Origin: Microbacterium psychrotolerans
GTDB taxonomy: Bacteria; Actinomycetota; Actinomycetes; Actinomycetales; Microbacteriaceae
DNA length: 64,000 bases
Direction of reading: 5' to 3'
NCBI RefSeq assembly: GCF_031085295.1
Contig: NZ_JAVFWO010000001.1
Location: 892,400-956,399, forward strand
The position numbers and the translations under genes were made by a program. Positions 42,806-51,389 of the stretch are shown in pieces; position 1 is the stretch's first letter; the number at the start of each line of letters is the position of its first letter. The notes under the pieces were generated by a model. That model did no database searches. It was not told where the DNA came from and saw only the letters and a program-made list of their open reading frames with translations.

Positions 42806-43279
42806 ATGATTCGCAGGAAGTTCTCGCGCGGCCGGCTGGCCGCCGCGGCGGTCGCGGTCGCGATCGGCGCGGTGTCGCTCACGACGGGAGGTGCCGCGTT
42901 CGCGGCGGGATCGGGCGGCGTCACCGACGACGGCGTCATCTACGTCGACCACGTCCTCTGGCGGACGGTCGCGACCCCGACCGACCTGTCGCACACGCGC
43001 GCGCCGGCGCAGTCGTGGGACGTGATCTACAGCCTCGGCGCCCTGCAGGCGAGTGTCGCCGAGGTTGCGCCGGGCGACCCCGGCTACAACGGCGGACGCT
43101 GGCAGGTGCATGCGGTGTCGGCACCCCACGGGTACGACGCCGCGCTGGCGTCGGGCGACCTCGACGGCGATGGCGTGCTGGATGCCGCGGATGAGGTGTG
43201 GGCGGCGCTGACCGCCGGCGACCTCGTCGACAACGGAGTCGTCAAGCAGTTCGTGTGCACGCTGAACCGCGTTCCCTAG
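42806..43279 (+). CDS. Small secreted protein with an EF-hand-like loop, unknown function
   Basis: A 157-residue exported protein. The signal peptide (RRKFSRGR then a hydrophobic core, cleavage near AFA-A at residue 33) has an RR at positions 3-4 but no full Tat motif. The mature part of about 124 residues includes DLDGDGVLDAADE at 118-130, which matches an EF-hand/dockerin-type calcium loop, and one cysteine. GGAGGAAGG lies about nine bases ahead of ATG 42806. It is divergent from the damaged two-component system, which may have controlled it. A strong terminator follows. Confidence 0.75.
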   Translation: MIRRKFSRGRLAAAAVAVAIGAVSLTTGGAAFAAGSGGVTDDGVIYVDHVLWRTVATPTDLSHTRAPAQSWDVIYSLGALQASVAEVAPGDPGYNGGRWQVHAVSAPHGYDAALASGDLDGDGVLDAADEVWAALTAGDLVDNGVVKQFVCTLNRVP

Positions 43280-43302
43280 CCACGGCGCCGGGCCGACCCC
43301 GA

Positions 43303-43335
43303 GACCGGCGCACCGTTCGACGCGGTGCGCCGGTC
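43303..43335. terminator. Strong bidirectional terminator
   Basis: A perfect 13-base inverted repeat (43303-43315 with 43323-43335) and 7-base loop lies between the convergent secreted-protein and thioredoxin-reductase-like genes. Confidence 0.85.
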
Positions 43336-43391
43336 GTGCACTCCGCGGCACGCGGAGCACCAGCGTCAGGGTGCCGGGACGCGGAAGGCCG

Positions 43392-44372
43392 TCAGTGGGC
43401 GGTGCGGACGCCGACGAGGTCGTGCACGAGCACCGCGGCGGCGCGGGCACCCTGGCCGGCGGCGACGATGAGCTGCTGCGGACCCGGCGAGGCGGCATCC
43501 CCTGCGGCGTACAACCCCGAGACAGACGTGCGCCCGGAGCGATCGGTGACGAGATTGCCGAACTCATCGCGGTCGAGCTCGATGCCGCCGATGAAATCGA
43601 GTGCCGGATGCCACTGCGGCCGCACGAAGCCGCCGTCGATCTCGACGCGTGTGCCGTCGACGAGCCGCACGGCCGACACTGCGCCGCGGTCGCCTTCGAG
43701 GTCGTCGATCGCCCGTCTCTCGACCACGATCCCGGATGCCGCGAGCTCCGCCTCTTCGACCGTGTCGACGGCATCCGACCCGTTGGTGAAGACGGTGAGC
43801 CGGTCGGTCCAGCGGGCGATCAGCCGGGCGCGCGCGGCGAGATCGGGCGTCTCGCCGATCAGTGCCAGCGGACGGTCCTGCAGCTCCCAGGCGTCGCACG
43901 CGGCGCAGCTGAAGATCGTCATGCCGTAGAACGCGCGCAGGCCCGGGATATCGGGCAGGGTCTCACGGAGCCCTGTGGCCACGAGCACGGATCGGGCCGC
44001 GACGGCGGGCGGGATGCCGGAGCCCCGGCCGTGCAGGGCGGCGATGAAGCGCAGCCCGTCATCGCCCGCGTTCTCCAGCAGCGCCGTGACGACGGTGCGA
44101 TCGAGCACGCGCACGTTCGGGTAGGCGGCGAGCTCGGCGCGGGCGAGCTTGCGCAGCTCGAGCGGCGAGACGCCGTCGCGGGTGAGGAAGCCGTGCGAGC
44201 GCAGCGTGGCGGCGTTGCGCGGACGCCCGGCGTCGACCAGCACGACCGAGGCGCGAGCGCGTCCGAGGTTGAGGGCGGCCGAGAGTCCGGCGGGTCCCCC
44301 GCCGATGATGACGACGTCGACCTCGGTGCTCGATGGCACCGTCGAGTCCGCCGCGGGAAGGGGGTCAGTCAT
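43392..44372 (-). CDS. Thioredoxin-reductase-like NAD(P)/FAD oxidoreductase
   Basis: A 326-residue flavoprotein with FAD motif DVVIIGGGPAGLSAALNL at residues 19-36, redox pair C156-x-x-C159 (FSCAACDAWE) and the C-terminal GLYAAGDAASPGPQQL FAD motif. The GXGXXG of a second nucleotide domain is weak (LALIGETPD), as in bacillithiol/ferredoxin-type reductases of this group, so classical NADPH use is uncertain. ATG 44372 follows AAGGAG and overlaps the ferredoxin stop by eight bases; it closes the FprA-ferredoxin operon and could take electrons from it. Confidence 0.88.
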   Translation of the reverse strand: MTDPLPAADSTVPSSTEVDVVIIGGGPAGLSAALNLGRARASVVLVDAGRPRNAATLRSHGFLTRDGVSPLELRKLARAELAAYPNVRVLDRTVVTALLENAGDDGLRFIAALHGRGSGIPPAVAARSVLVATGLRETLPDIPGLRAFYGMTIFSCAACDAWELQDRPLALIGETPDLAARARLIARWTDRLTVFTNGSDAVDTVEEAELAASGIVVERRAIDDLEGDRGAVSAVRLVDGTRVEIDGGFVRPQWHPALDFIGGIELDRDEFGNLVTDRSGRTSVSGLYAAGDAASPGPQQLIVAAGQGARAAAVLVHDLVGVRTAH

Positions 44373-44694
44373 GGCCGTCTCCTTGGGGAGGAAGCGCCGC
44401 GACGACCGGGTGGTCCTTCGCGATGACGCCGGTCTTGGCCGCACCGCCGGGCGACCCGATGTCGTCGAAGAACTCGACGTTCGCGGTGTAGTAGTCCTGC
44501 CATTCCTCGGGCAGGTCGTCCTCGTAGTAGATCGCCTCGACCGGGCACACCGGCTCGCAGGCGCCGCAGTCGACGCACTCGTCGGGGTGGATGTACAGCG
44601 ACCGCTCGCCCTCGTAGATGCAGTCCACCGGGCACTCGTCGATGCAGGCGCGGTCCTTCACATCGACGCACGGCAGGGCGATCACATACGTCAC
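44365..44694 (-). CDS. fdxA: 7Fe ferredoxin
   Basis: A 109-residue ferredoxin aligning residue by residue with Azotobacter FdI-type 7Fe proteins. C9, C17 and C50 would hold the 3Fe-4S cluster; C21, C40, C43 and C46 the 4Fe-4S cluster; C25 is the free cysteine, and the usual second free cysteine is V12. The GTG start overlaps the ferredoxin reductase stop (GTGA). It should shuttle electrons from FprA to sulfite reductase or other acceptors encoded in the same block. Confidence 0.92.
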   Translation of the reverse strand: MTYVIALPCVDVKDRACIDECPVDCIYEGERSLYIHPDECVDCGACEPVCPVEAIYYEDDLPEEWQDYYTANVEFFDDIGSPGGAAKTGVIAKDHPVVAALPPQGDGHD

Positions 44695-46085
44695 CGGACG
44701 AGCACTCCCCGTGAGATGCCGACCTGCTCGTCGCGCGGCACGACTTTGACGCGCTCGCGCGTGTGCTCGTGGTTCGCGCCGAGGTCGCGCTCGTGCGCGT
44801 CGAGGGCGAGCCAGCCGTCCCACGTCGTGTACGCGACCTCGCGCTCGTCGAGCACCTCGAGCACGTCGCCGTCCACGGTCGGGGCCGAGAGGCGCCCGGC
44901 CTCGACGTCCGACACGAGGTGCGCGATCGTCTCCATCGCGTCGGACTTCGTGTGGCCGATGAGGCCGACCGGCCCGCGCTTGATCCAGCCGGTGGCGTAG
45001 AGGCCTGGAATCACCGGGGCCTCGATGTCGCCCGTGGTCGCGGCGTCCGTCACCCGTCCTTCGACGTTCGAGACGACGCCGGCCTTCTCGTCGAACGGGG
45101 CGTCGATCACCGGGGTGCCGTAGTAGCCGACGGCGCGGTAGACCTGCTGCACCGCGATCTCGCGGAACTCGCCGGTGCCGCGCACACGGCCGTCGCCGAC
45201 GGGTTCGGTGCGCTCGAAGCGCACACCCTCCACGCGGCCGTCGCCGAGGACCTCGACGGGCGAGTGGTAGAAGTGCAGGTGCAGCCGGCGGCTCGCACCG
45301 GTCGACGGCCGCGTGCGCCAGCTGTTCAGGACCCGCAGCATGACCTTGAGCTGGTTGTTGGCCGCGTTCGCCGGGTCGGCGTCGACGAAGTCCTCGTCGT
45401 GCACGACGATGTCGACGTTCGGCACCTCGCCGAGTTCACGCAGCTCGATGGGCGTGAACTTGATGTGGGCGGGGCCTCGCCGGCCGAAGACGTGGACGTC
45501 GGTGACGGCGGATGCTTCGAGGCCGGCCAGTACGTTGTCGGCGATCTCGGTGGAGCGCAGGTCGACGGCGTGCTTCGCGAGCACGCGGGCGACGTCGAGC
45601 GCGACGTTGCCGTTTCCTATGACGGCGACCTCGCGCTGATCGAGGGTCCACTCGGTCGGCACGTCGGGGTGGCCGTCGAACCAGGCCACGAAGTCGGCGG
45701 CGCCGTACGAGCCCGGCAGGTCGATGCCGGGGATGTCGAGGGCGGCGTCGCGGATGGCGCCGGTCGCGATGATCACGGCGTCGTAGCGCTCCTGCAGCTC
45801 GGCGAGCGAGATGTCGCGGCCGACCTCGACGTTGCCGATAAACCGCGTGGTGCCGGCGTCGAGCATCTCGTGCAGCGAGTTGACGATGCCCTTGATGCGC
45901 GGGTGGTCGGGAGCGACGCCGTAGCGGATGAGGCCGTACGGCGCGGGCAGCGACTCGAACAGGTCGATCGACACGGATCCGCCGGCCTCGACGACCGAGT
46001 TCGTGAGGATGTTGCCGGCGTAGATCCCGGCGGGGCCGGCGCCGACGATGGCGACGCGGAGGTTCTGGAGGCTCGAAGAAGTCAC
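44691..46085 (-). CDS. fprA: Ferredoxin/ferredoxin-NADP reductase
   Basis: A 464-residue FprA/adrenodoxin-reductase-type flavoprotein that passes electrons from NADPH to ferredoxin. It has the FAD motif RVAIVGAGPAGIYAGN at residues 10-25, VAVIGNGNVALDVARVL for NADPH and GWIKRGPVGLIGHTKSDA near the C-terminus. It starts 46 bases after the SUMT gene and overlaps the ferredoxin gene, so the pair probably supplies reducing power to the sulfite reductase of the upstream sulfur genes. Confidence 0.95.
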   Translation of the reverse strand: MTSSSLQNLRVAIVGAGPAGIYAGNILTNSVVEAGGSVSIDLFESLPAPYGLIRYGVAPDHPRIKGIVNSLHEMLDAGTTRFIGNVEVGRDISLAELQERYDAVIIATGAIRDAALDIPGIDLPGSYGAADFVAWFDGHPDVPTEWTLDQREVAVIGNGNVALDVARVLAKHAVDLRSTEIADNVLAGLEASAVTDVHVFGRRGPAHIKFTPIELRELGEVPNVDIVVHDEDFVDADPANAANNQLKVMLRVLNSWRTRPSTGASRRLHLHFYHSPVEVLGDGRVEGVRFERTEPVGDGRVRGTGEFREIAVQQVYRAVGYYGTPVIDAPFDEKAGVVSNVEGRVTDAATTGDIEAPVIPGLYATGWIKRGPVGLIGHTKSDAMETIAHLVSDVEAGRLSAPTVDGDVLEVLDEREVAYTTWDGWLALDAHERDLGANHEHTRERVKVVPRDEQVGISRGVLVR

Positions 46086-46131
46086 AGTGGGGTTCTTTCG
46101 GGTCAGGCGGAGGGAGCGCGGGCGCGGTCGG

Positions 46132-47049
46132 TCAGGTGCGCGGGCTGCGCTCGGGAGTGAGCGGGTCGTACGAGGAGAGATCGAGCGTGGCCAGCGCCGC
46201 AGGTGCGTACGGGCTGAGCCGAACGACGTCGCCGACCACCACGACGGCGGGGGAGCGGATGCCGCGGGCCGCCGCCTGGTGGGCGATCGTGGAGAGCGTT
46301 CCCACCGTCACCCGCTGACGCGGGCCGAAGCCGTCCTCGACGACGGCGACGGGGCAGTCGCCGCCGCGCTCGCCACGGGCCAGCGTGATCGCGGAGTTCG
46401 CGAGCGTCGCGATCCCCATCAGCAGCACGACGGTGTGGTCGCGGCCGCCGCTGAGCGACTCGATCTGGTCGTGGGCGGTTGCGACGGTGAACGCGGTCGC
46501 CACACCGCGGTGGGTGAGCGGGATGCCGGCGATCGCGGGCACCGAGATGGCGCTCGTGATGCCGGGGACGACCTCGACGGACACTCCCGCGTCCTGGCAG
46601 GCGGCCAGCTCTTCGCCGCCGCGGCCGAACACGTACGGGTCGCCGCCCTTGAGGCGGACGACGGTCTTGCCGTCGTGGGCGAGCTGGACGAGGAGGGCGT
46701 TGATGGCGTCCTGGGGCACGGCGTGGTGGCCCGGCTGCTTGCCGACGTCGACGACCTCGCCGCGCAGCACCACGCCGTCGGCGGTGAGGCCGTCGAGCAC
46801 GGCGCGGGCGCCCAGCCGGTCGGCCACGATGACGTCGGCGGCCTCGAGGGCGCGGAGCCCCTTGATGGTGAGGAGCCCCGCGTCGCCGGGTCCGGCGCCC
46901 ACGAGCCACACCTTGCCGGCGGTGTCCGACGTGGGCTCTCCAGGCTTCGCAGAATCGCGTCGGGCTCGCAGGTTCTCGGCAGATTTCTCCGAGGTTCGTG
47001 CGGATCTGCGAGATTCGGATGCGGGAACCCGCCCGTCGAAGCCCGTCAT
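46132..47049 (-). CDS. cobA: Uroporphyrinogen-III C-methyltransferase
   Basis: A 305-residue SUMT that makes precorrin-2 for siroheme. After a 45-residue polar, serine- and arginine-rich N-terminal extension it shows VWLVGAGPGDAGLLTIKGL, VVRLKGGDPYVFGRGGEE and GITSAISVPAIAGIPLTHRG. No fused dehydrogenase/chelatase domain is present, so it is not a full CysG. The ATG at 47049 overlaps the permease stop (ATGA). It serves the siroheme sulfite reductase in the same run; a chelatase is encoded at 55105, but a precorrin-2 dehydrogenase is not in the window. Confidence 0.93.
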   Translation of the reverse strand: MTGFDGRVPASESRRSARTSEKSAENLRARRDSAKPGEPTSDTAGKVWLVGAGPGDAGLLTIKGLRALEAADVIVADRLGARAVLDGLTADGVVLRGEVVDVGKQPGHHAVPQDAINALLVQLAHDGKTVVRLKGGDPYVFGRGGEELAACQDAGVSVEVVPGITSAISVPAIAGIPLTHRGVATAFTVATAHDQIESLSGGRDHTVVLLMGIATLANSAITLARGERGGDCPVAVVEDGFGPRQRVTVGTLSTIAHQAAARGIRSPAVVVVGDVVRLSPYAPAALATLDLSSYDPLTPERSPRT

Positions 47050-47972
47050 CGCGCGCCTCCCGTGACGAGCAAGCCTCGGCGCTTCAGCATCCGTCGCTCC
47101 AGCGGTCCGAAGAAGACCAGCTCGATGAGCACGCCGATCGCGAGGATCACCAGGATCGTGCCGAGGACTCCGGCGAGGTCGGCGAGCTCGCGGCTGTTCT
47201 GCAGCATCGTGCCCAGGCCGAAGCCGATCGTGCCGCCGACGGTGATGATCTCGGCGGCCATCAGCGAGCGCCACGAGAAGGCCCAGCCCTGCTTGAGCCC
47301 GGCGAGGTAGCCGGGGAGCGCGGCGGGCAGGATCACCGCGGTCGCGAGCTGCCACCGCGAGGCGCCCAGCACGGTGCCGACCCGGCGCAGCTGCGGCGGC
47401 ACCTGCTCGATGCCGGCGATCAGCCCGTTGACGATCGAAGGGATCGCGCCCATCAGGATGACGAAGTAGACGGTGGCGTCCGACAGGCCGAACCAGATGA
47501 TGGCGGCCGGCACCCATGCGACCGAGGGCAGCACCTGCAGCCCGGAGATGATGGGGCCGACGGCGCGGCGGATGGGACGCACCTCGGCGAGCAGCAGGCC
47601 GATGGGCGTGCCGACGACGATGGCGATGAGGAAGCCGATGACACCGCGCTCGAGGCTGGTCGCGACGGCCTCCTGCAGGCGACCGGATTCCCAGGCCAGG
47701 CCGAGTGCGTTCCAAACGTCCACGGGGCCGGGCACGATGTCGGGCCGCGGCTGCGCGATGACGACGTAGAGCTGCCACGCGACGATGAGGATGATGACGA
47801 AGAGGATCGGCGGCACGACGCTCGTCGCGAACCGGCGCCATGGGCCGGGCCCGCGCTCGGCATCCGTCTGGAGGCTGTCGAGACCGGCGGCGAGGCTGCG
47901 CAGGTCATCGGGGATCACGGTGGTCTGGTCGCCGGACCCTCGTGCGAGGGTGGTTGTGGTGTCACGCGGCAT
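47046..47972 (-). CDS. ABC transporter permease, sulfonate/nitrate/taurine type
   Basis: A 308-residue SsuC/TauC-like permease with a 45-residue cytoplasmic head, about six helices and the coupling segment VGTVLGASRWQLATAVILPA. It overlaps the ATPase stop by 11 bases and the SUMT start by ATGA. In this sulfur block it most likely imports sulfonates or sulfate esters, although nitrate-type or other ligands cannot be excluded. Confidence 0.9.
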   Translation of the reverse strand: MPRDTTTTLARGSGDQTTVIPDDLRSLAAGLDSLQTDAERGPGPWRRFATSVVPPILFVIILIVAWQLYVVIAQPRPDIVPGPVDVWNALGLAWESGRLQEAVATSLERGVIGFLIAIVVGTPIGLLLAEVRPIRRAVGPIISGLQVLPSVAWVPAAIIWFGLSDATVYFVILMGAIPSIVNGLIAGIEQVPPQLRRVGTVLGASRWQLATAVILPAALPGYLAGLKQGWAFSWRSLMAAEIITVGGTIGFGLGTMLQNSRELADLAGVLGTILVILAIGVLIELVFFGPLERRMLKRRGLLVTGGAR

Positions 47973-48885
47973 TGCGGCGGATCTCCTTCCGCAGCTGGTC
48001 GGTGATCTCCACCGACAGGGCGGCGACCTCGGGCGACTCGATGCGGCGGCCGGTCGTCTTCGCGATGGTCCACTCCTGAACGATGCGGCCGGGGCGGCTG
48101 CCCATCAGCACGACGCGCTGGCCGAGTCGCGCGGCCTCGCGCACGTTGTGCGTGACGAAGACGATGGTGCGGCCGGTGGCCCGCCAGACGCGCTCGAGCT
48201 CCTCGTGCAGGAGGTCGCGGGTGATCGCGTCGAGCGCGGCGAACGGCTCGTCCATGAGCAGCACCGGACGGTCCTGGGCGAGAGCCCGGGCCAGCGCCAC
48301 GCGCTGGCGCATGCCGCCCGACAGCTCGTGCGGGCGCTTCTCGGCGGCGTCGGCCAGGTTGACGGCGTCCAGCAGCGTCAGCGCCTTCTCGCGGCGTTCC
48401 CCGCGGGGGACGCCGCGCAGGCGCAGCGCCAGCTCGACGTTGCGGCGCGCGGTGAGCCACGGCATGAGCGCCGACTCCTGGAACATGACGGCCGCGCCCT
48501 CGGCCGGCGTCTCGATGCGTCCGGCGGTGGGCTTGTCGAGGTCCGCGATGAGGTTGAGGAGAGTCGACTTGCCGCATCCGGATGCGCCCAGCAGGCAGAC
48601 GAACTCGCCCGGCGCGATGTCGAGCGACACGTCCTCGAGGACGACGGGTCCGGAGCCGAAGCGCTTGGAGACGCCGTCGATGCGCACCGCGGGTGCGGGT
48701 GCGGGTGCCGCTGCGGGCACGGGCGTGACGCTGTCGAAGCTGGGGCCGAGAGGGCTGCGGGGCGTCTCGCGGGCCTGCGCGCCGGCTTGCTCACGGGCCT
48801 GCGCGCCGGCTTGCCCGTGGGCAGGCGCGCCCGCCTCCGGGGTCGCCTGCGCGGCCCCGGAGGCGGATGCGGGAGCGGTGCTCAT
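47962..48885 (-). CDS. ABC transporter ATP-binding protein, sulfonate/nitrate/taurine type
   Basis: A 307-residue SsuB/TauB-like ATPase: Walker A GASGCGKST, signature LSGGMRQRVALARAL, Walker B LLMDEPFAALD and switch histidine in VTHNVREA. It carries an unusual 65-residue Ala/Gln/Pro-rich N-terminal extension containing an 8-residue tandem repeat (about residues 22-40) before VRIDGVSKRF. The start at 48885 is one base past the solute-binding protein stop, so the genes are co-transcribed. A later start without the tail is conceivable but no good ribosome site was seen. Confidence 0.92.
   Translation of the reverse strand: MSTAPASASGAAQATPEAGAPAHGQAGAQAREQAGAQARETPRSPLGPSFDSVTPVPAAAPAPAPAVRIDGVSKRFGSGPVVLEDVSLDIAPGEFVCLLGASGCGKSTLLNLIADLDKPTAGRIETPAEGAAVMFQESALMPWLTARRNVELALRLRGVPRGERREKALTLLDAVNLADAAEKRPHELSGGMRQRVALARALAQDRPVLLMDEPFAALDAITRDLLHEELERVWRATGRTIVFVTHNVREAARLGQRVVLMGSRPGRIVQEWTIAKTTGRRIESPEVAALSVEITDQLRKEIRRNAA
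48770..48814. repeat. In-frame 24-base tandem repeat
   Basis: A 21-base identical core begins at 48770 and again at 48794 (period 24). It encodes the QAGAQARE octapeptide repeats in the ATPase N-terminal tail. Confidence 0.65.
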
Positions 48886-48886
48886 G

Positions 48887-49957
48887 TCAATCCTCGCCGA
48901 GCCCTGACGCCGAGACGGTGTCTTCGCCTTCGGCCTCGAGCTGCTTGTTCAGGAGGCGCAGATCGAAGAGGCCCTCGATCGAGCCCTGCTTCTGGGTGCC
49001 CGCTTCGATGCCGTTCTCGACGAGCGTCTCGAACGTGTCGGCGTGGGGGTCGACCGAGAACGTGACGTGCTCGAGCGCCCGCTGGATCACGGCTTCGTCC
49101 AGCGGCTTGCCGGTCTCCTTCTCGATGGCGCCGTTGATGACGCCCGGCGCCTCGTCGGGATTGTCGGCGATCCACTGCACAGCGGCCTCGTGACCCTTCA
49201 GCAGGTCGGCGACCACATCGGGGTGCTCGTCGAGGAACTCCTTGCGCACGAGGAGCACGGTGGTCGGGAACTCGCCGTCCTCCCACAGGTCGGCCTCGTC
49301 CTGCAGCACGTGAGCACCGGCGTCGAGCACCAGGCGCGACACCCACGGCTCGGGCAGCCACGCCCCGTCGAGCTCACCCTGCTGGAAGAGAGTCAGGGTC
49401 TGCGCGTTCTCGGTGGGCGTGACCTGCACGTCGCCGCCGCCGGAGGTGTCGGTCTCGAAGCCCTCGTCGGCCAGCCACTTGCGCAACGCGACGTCCTGCG
49501 TGTTGCCCAGCTGCGGCGACGCGAGCGTCGTGCCCGCGAGGTCGTCCGGCGAATCGATGCCCTCGCGCACGACGAGCGCCGCGCCGCCGGTAGCCGCTCC
49601 CGCGACGATGCGTGCGGACTCGCCGCCCGACTGGATGAACGTGTTGATCGACGGGTTCGGCCCGATGTACGTGGCGTCGATCGCGCCGGCCGACAGCGCC
49701 TCGATGGCGGCGGGACCGGCGTTGAACACCTGCGTGGTCACGTCGACGTCGCCCAGGGCGTCTTCGAACAGACCCTCTTCGAGGCCGACGAGAGCTGGCG
49801 CGTGGGTCACGTTGGCGAAGTAGCCGAGGCGCAATTCGTCGACCGGCGCGGCGGTCTCGCCGGTGCCGGCGTCCGCCGCGGCGGAGGCGCAGCCGGCCAT
49901 CATGGCCGCCACGAGTCCCAGGGTTGTGATTGCGGTCGCGGTGCGGATTTTGTTCAC
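48887..49957 (-). CDS. ABC transporter substrate-binding lipoprotein, sulfonate/nitrate/taurine type
   Basis: A 356-residue lipoprotein with lipobox MMAGC at residues 19-23, an SsuA/TauA-like core beginning LRLGYFANVTHAPALVGLEE, and GAIDATYIGPNPSINTFI and DGAWLPEPW ligand-pocket segments. The GTG at 49957 has AAGGAGG upstream. It delivers the ligand to the adjacent permease and ATPase. Because sulfate-activating genes lie directly upstream, an organosulfur ligand is favoured. Confidence 0.92.
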   Translation of the reverse strand: MNKIRTATAITTLGLVAAMMAGCASAAADAGTGETAAPVDELRLGYFANVTHAPALVGLEEGLFEDALGDVDVTTQVFNAGPAAIEALSAGAIDATYIGPNPSINTFIQSGGESARIVAGAATGGAALVVREGIDSPDDLAGTTLASPQLGNTQDVALRKWLADEGFETDTSGGGDVQVTPTENAQTLTLFQQGELDGAWLPEPWVSRLVLDAGAHVLQDEADLWEDGEFPTTVLLVRKEFLDEHPDVVADLLKGHEAAVQWIADNPDEAPGVINGAIEKETGKPLDEAVIQRALEHVTFSVDPHADTFETLVENGIEAGTQKQGSIEGLFDLRLLNKQLEAEGEDTVSASGLGED

Positions 49958-50024
49958 GGTGTCGCCTCCTTCGGTTCGGGTGTTGCTCGGTGGGGTGGTG
50001 TGCGCGGCGGGAGAGCCCGCAGGC

Positions 50025-51389
50025 TCAGTCGCGCACGATGCCGGCGGCGAGTGTGGCGCCGTCGGACGGATGGATCACGAGGAACGAGCCCCCGTGGCGG
50101 CTGGTGCGGTACGGCTCGAGCGGCAGGTCGGCCGCCACTCGCAGCCGCACGCGGCCGATGTCGTTGGTTTCGAGCGTCTGCGCAGGCTCGTGCGTGAGCG
50201 CGTCGAGGTCGTAGCGGGACTCGATCTGCGCGACGATGGCCTGCACCGTCGCGGTGCCGTGCTTGATGAGGACACGGATGCCGGGGGTCAGCGCCCGCGC
50301 GTCGAGCTGGAACAGCTCGGCGTCGAACTCCCGCCGCGCCGCCGGCAGCGAGCCGGCCGCGACCACCAGTGCACCGCGCGCGGTGTCGATGTCGTCCTCG
50401 AACTCGAGCGAGACGGCCTGCGGGGCGGTCGCCTCTTCGACCTCGACGCCGGCGGAGCGGATGCCGGTGACAGTCGTCTCCCGGCCCGCCGGGAACACCT
50501 CCACCCGGTCGCCCACGCGGACGACGCCGCTCGAGATGCGGCCGGCGACGGCGCGGTAGTCGCGCAGTCGCTCGGCCTCGGCGGCATCGATGCCCGGGGC
50601 CAGTCCGCCCTGCGGACGCAGCACGAGCTGCACCGGAAGCCGCAGCGGCTCGAGCCTCTGCTCGAGCGCTTCGGCCGCAGGGAGCGTCTCGAGCAGCTCG
50701 AGCAGCGCCGGACCGTCGTACCAGGGCGTCCGCTCGGAGCGGTCCACGATGTTGTCGCCCTCGAGCGCCGAGACGGGCAGCACGTGCAGATCCTCGATGC
50801 CGAGCTCGGTCGCGACGGCGCGCGCCTGTGCGGCGACGTCGGCGAAGGCATCCGCCGAAAAGCCGATGAGGTCGATCTTGTTGACCGCGACGATCACGTG
50901 GGGCACGCGCAGCAGCGCCACGACGGCGAGGTGCCGCTTGGTCTGCTCGAGCACGCCCTTGCGGCCGTCGACCAGCACGATGACGGCGTCGGCGGTCGTC
51001 GCTCCGGTGACCATGTTGCGCGTGTACTGCACGTGTCCCGGGCAGTCGGCGAGGATGAACGACCGCGTGCCGGTCGAGAAATAGCGGTAGGCGACGTCGA
51101 TCGTGATGCCCTGCTCGCGCTCGGCGCGCAGGCCGTCGGTCAGGAGGGCGAAGTCGAAGTCGCCGTGCGCGAAGCCGCGGTCGGCGGACGTGCGGGCGAC
51201 CTGCTCGAGCTGATCGGCGAGGATCGCCTTCGAGTCGTGCAGCAGCCGGCCGACCAGCGTCGACTTGCCGTCGTCGACCGAACCCGCGGTCGCGAACCGG
51301 AACAGCGTGCCGGAGTCCGGTCGCCGCGCTTGCCGAAGGGCCCCTTCGACAAGCTCAGGCACCGAGCCATGGGCGGTGAGAACAGTCAT
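50025..51389 (-). CDS. cysN: Sulfate adenylyltransferase GTPase subunit
   Basis: A 454-residue elongation-factor-like GTPase that drives APS synthesis with CysD. It shows G1 GSVDDGKSTLVGRLL, G3 ADCPGHVQYTRN and G4 VNKIDL, then beta-barrel domains. No APS kinase domain is fused at the C-terminus, consistent with an APS reductase pathway. The first 25 residues include VPELVEG, encoded by a copy of a repetitive element at 51341-51362, and are not conserved family sequence. ATG 51389 overlaps the CysD stop by one base. Confidence 0.95.
   Translation of the reverse strand: MTVLTAHGSVPELVEGALRQARRPDSGTLFRFATAGSVDDGKSTLVGRLLHDSKAILADQLEQVARTSADRGFAHGDFDFALLTDGLRAEREQGITIDVAYRYFSTGTRSFILADCPGHVQYTRNMVTGATTADAVIVLVDGRKGVLEQTKRHLAVVALLRVPHVIVAVNKIDLIGFSADAFADVAAQARAVATELGIEDLHVLPVSALEGDNIVDRSERTPWYDGPALLELLETLPAAEALEQRLEPLRLPVQLVLRPQGGLAPGIDAAEAERLRDYRAVAGRISSGVVRVGDRVEVFPAGRETTVTGIRSAGVEVEEATAPQAVSLEFEDDIDTARGALVVAAGSLPAARREFDAELFQLDARALTPGIRVLIKHGTATVQAIVAQIESRYDLDALTHEPAQTLETNDIGRVRLRVAADLPLEPYRTSRHGGSFLVIHPSDGATLAAGIVRD
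51341..51362. repeat. CTTCGACAAGCTCAGG-type repeat inside cysN
   Basis: CCTTCGACAAGCTCAGGCAC lies within the cysN N-terminal extension and encodes VPELVEG on the minus strand. I recall this sequence as a very abundant dispersed element in Microbacterium-like genomes. A diverged copy is in cysD. Confidence 0.6.

Noticed and set aside
46909..47049. Separate small gene for the polar N-terminus of the methyltransferase
   Set aside because: It is in frame and continuous with the SUMT core, and its ATG overlaps the permease stop, so it is treated as an extension of the same protein.
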